DNA from: JAICJJ01 sp039809985
GTDB lineage: Bacteria; Chloroflexota; Chloroflexia; Thermomicrobiales; UBA6265
DNA length: 64,000 nucleotides
NCBI GenBank assembly: GCA_039809985.1
Contig: JBDHWC010000003.1
Span: forward strand, 1 to 64,000
Direction of reading: 5' to 3'
Shown: piece after piece, positions 61,974 to 64,000 of the stretch
Position numbering within the stretch: position 1 is the stretch's first letter
Layout: the number at the start of each line of letters is the position of its first letter
The notes under the pieces: generated by a model
What the model was told of the DNA's origin: nothing
The model's database searches: none
The model's input: the letters and a program-made list of their open reading frames with translations, nothing else
Made by a program: the position numbers and the translations under genes

Positions 61974-64000
61974 ATGTTCAGCCGAATCGGCAGCGAGTTT
62001 CGGAATCGCGTCGGCCTCGCCCCGAACGTGGCCTCGCGCCGGACCGAGACGTTGAAGCCCCGCATTTCCGAGGCGACCACAACCGTCAGCGTCTGTCCGT
62101 ACTGCGCCGTCGGTTGCTCCCAACTGATCCACACCGTCAATGGCACCATTGTCGACATCGAGGGCAACCCCGCGAGCCCGATCAACGCCGGCACGCTCTG
62201 CCCGAAGGGCGCGGCCACCTTCGGGCTAGTCAACAGCCCGCTGCGCGTCCTCAAGGTGCGCTACCGGCCACCGTTCGGGACCGACTGGGAAGAGCGCACG
62301 CTCGACTGGGCAATGGACCGCATCGCGCGTCTGCTGAAATCGACCCGCGACGAGACCTACACCGAGTTCGACGACGCGGGGCAACGCGTCAACCGGACGC
62401 TCGGCGTCGCCCACCTTGGCGGCGCGACCCTCGACAACGAAGAGAACTACCTGATCAAGAAACTGTTCACCGCCGGCCTCGGCATTGTCGCCGTCGAGAA
62501 CCAAGCCCGCATATGACATTCCTCGACGGTGCCCGGTCTGGGCGCCCGCATCGGCCGCGGCGGCTCGACCATGTTCCTGCAGGATCTCGCCCGCAGTGAC
62601 TGCATCGTCATCATGGGCGCGAACATGGCCGAGAACCACCCGGTCGGGTTCCGCTTCGTGATGGAGGCCCGGGAACGCGGGGCCGAAGTGATCCACGTCG
62701 ACCCTCGATTCACCCGGACCTCGGCCGCGGCCACCCGCCACGTGCCCGTCCGTGCCGGCAGCGACCTCGCCTTTCTCGGCGGACTGATCAACCACGTCCT
62801 GACGCACGACCGCTGGTTCGAACCGTTCGTCCGCCACTACACCAATGCCGCGGTCATCGTCGACAAGGCGTTCCTCGACACCGAGGACCTCGACGGCGTC
62901 TTCTCCGGCTACGACCCGACAACGGGGACGTACGACCCGGCCACCTGGCGGCTCCCGCAACTCGAGGAACGTGACAAGCCCCGGTCCAACCCAGCCACGG
63001 ATCCCACCTTGCAGCATCCGCGCTGCGTCTTCCAAGTCCTGAAACGCCACTTCGCCCGGTACACGCCGGACCTCGTCGCGAAGGTGTGCGGCGTTCCGGA
63101 GGCCGACTTCCTCGCGGTTGCCAACGCGATCTGCGACAACTCCGGGCGCGACCGGACCACTGCGTTCGCCTACTCCGTGGCGTGGACTCAGCACACCACC
63201 GGCACCCAGATCATCGCGTGCTGCGCAATCCTCCAGCTTCTCCTCGGCAACCTCGGTCGCCCCGGCGGCGGAATCATGGCGCTCCGCGGCCACGCCACGA
63301 TTCAGGGCAGCACCGACATCCCGACGCTCTTCAACCTGCTGCCGGGCTATCTGCCGATGCCGACCGCCGACTCTGCGCAGGCAACGCTCGGCGGCTACCT
63401 GGCGGAGGCGACCCCGCCGACCGGCTGGTGGAGCAACACCCCGAAGTACATGGTCAGTCTGCTCAAGGCCTACTACGGACCGGCCGCGAGCGAGGACGAC
63501 GAATTCGGCTACCGGCACCTGCCGCGCATCGGAGGCGACTACTCGTTCCAGCGCATGGTGCCGATGATGCTCGACCGCGAGATCCGCGGCCTCTTCTGCA
63601 TGGGCCAGAACCCGGCCGTCGGCGGCCAGAACGCGAAGCTCGCCCGCCGCGGTCTGGCCACGCTCGACTGGCTGGTCGTGCGCGACGCCTTCGAGATCGA
63701 GTCCGCGACCTTCTGGCGCGACGGCCCCGAGGCGCGCAACGGGGAGCAGGACCCTGCGAGCGTCGCGACCGAGGTCTTCCTGCTCCCCGCCGCGCTCACC
63801 GCCGAGAAGGAGGGCTCCTACACCAACACCCAGCGACTCGTGCAATGGCACGACCGTGCCGTCGACCCGCCGGCCGACACCCGGTCGGAAGCCTGGTTCG
63901 TCCACGAACTCGCCCGGCGCGTCCGCCAGCTCTACCGGGAAGAAGGCGGCCCCGGTTCCGAGCAGTTGGCCGCGATGACTTGGGACTACCCGACGCTGTC
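61974..64000 (+). CDS. fdhA: Selenocysteine-containing formate dehydrogenase alpha subunit (partial)
   Basis: Starts at ATG 61974 (GGGAG upstream) and runs off the window: 675 codons seen, about two thirds of the FdnG/FdoG type. The [4Fe-4S] site is C41-x2-C44-x3-C48-x27-C76. The frame meets TGA at 62514-62516 (residue 181) in the context NQARI-U-HSSTVPGLG; FdnG has selenocysteine at this point. After it the frame stays open and matches family stretches: MGANMAENHPVGFRF, VDPRFTRTSA, GRPGGGIMALRGHATIQGSTD, FCMGQNPAVGGQN, EKEGSYTNTQRLVQW. It oxidises formate (or reduces CO2) at a molybdopterin centre. No Tat signal is seen, so it is probably cytoplasmic. Partner subunits and sel genes are not in view. 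Confidence 0.93.
62514..62546 (+). promoter_or_regulatory. Selenocysteine codon and bacterial SECIS hairpin
   Basis: TGA 62514-62516 is followed by a 7-bp stem, GGTGCCC (62528-62534) with GGGCGCC (62540-62546), one G-T wobble, closing the loop GGTCT (62535-62539). The loop begins 21 bases after the T of TGA, as I recall for E. coli fdhF, whose loop also reads GGUCU. This is the form recognised by SelB. Confidence 0.9.

Noticed and set aside
62514..62516. TGA in the formate dehydrogenase frame as a nonsense mutation or sequencing error
   Set aside because: It falls exactly at the family's Sec position, a SECIS hairpin follows at the right spacing, and the downstream frame stays open and conserved.

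Overview
The window is GC-rich bacterial chromosome, almost fully packed with housekeeping genes. I infer a member of the Chloroflexota, probably Thermomicrobia-like or a related high-GC class. The best marker is a pair of adjacent giant membrane proteins with the 'YYY' domain (DUF2298, known mainly from Chloroflexi and Archaea). Weaker support comes from the PHP-bearing DnaE and PolX, the frequent GTG starts and short, apparently leaderless transcripts. I found no insertion sequence, phage gene, CRISPR array or rRNA gene. Four tRNA genes are present.

Layout. 1-9 kb: tRNA-Gln, a FolD homologue, an XRE regulator with a repeat-rich upstream region, dnaE, then a leftward block (TatD, an orphan Mur-type ligase, PolX) fed by glmS at 10-12 kb. 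12-21 kb: purB, a glycine-cleavage cluster (gcvT-gcvH-gcvPA, without gcvPB), der-plsY, galE, glyA. 21-30 kb: a leftward run of two YYY-domain membrane proteins, tRNA-Pro, a serine-hydrolase-like protein, tRNA-Gly, tRNA-Met(CAT), rsfS and a small membrane protein. 30-40 kb: fmt, a secreted GH114-type glycosidase, an M42 peptidase / small protein / amidase operon, endonuclease III, DedA, an AlkA-type glycosylase, an MFS exporter and MgtE. 40-53 kb: uvrC-tsaC, a membrane protein, rarA-rph, an aminotransferase-like gene with a phosphoesterase, a D-Ala-D-Ala carboxypeptidase, and rluB-cmk-plsC. 53-64 kb: obgE, the primary sigma factor, lysA, an ABC-F ATPase, a CoaE fusion, mutY, and a formate dehydrogenase that runs off the right edge.

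The most striking item is that formate dehydrogenase. Its reading frame crosses an in-frame TGA at 62514-62516, exactly where the family carries selenocysteine. The TGA is followed by a near-perfect bacterial SECIS hairpin with a GGTCT loop, so it is a selenoprotein and not a broken gene.

A second theme is enzymes whose folds are intact but whose catalytic residues are lost: a FolD without its active-site Lys and Gln, a PolX with two of three polymerase Asp residues replaced but an intact PHP domain, a HisC-like protein without the Schiff-base Lys, and a thioredoxin-fold domain with CxxV in place of CxxC that is fused in frame to CoaE. One-carbon metabolism is over-represented (FolD, GcvT/H/PA, GlyA, Fmt, formate dehydrogenase), although these genes are not in one operon.
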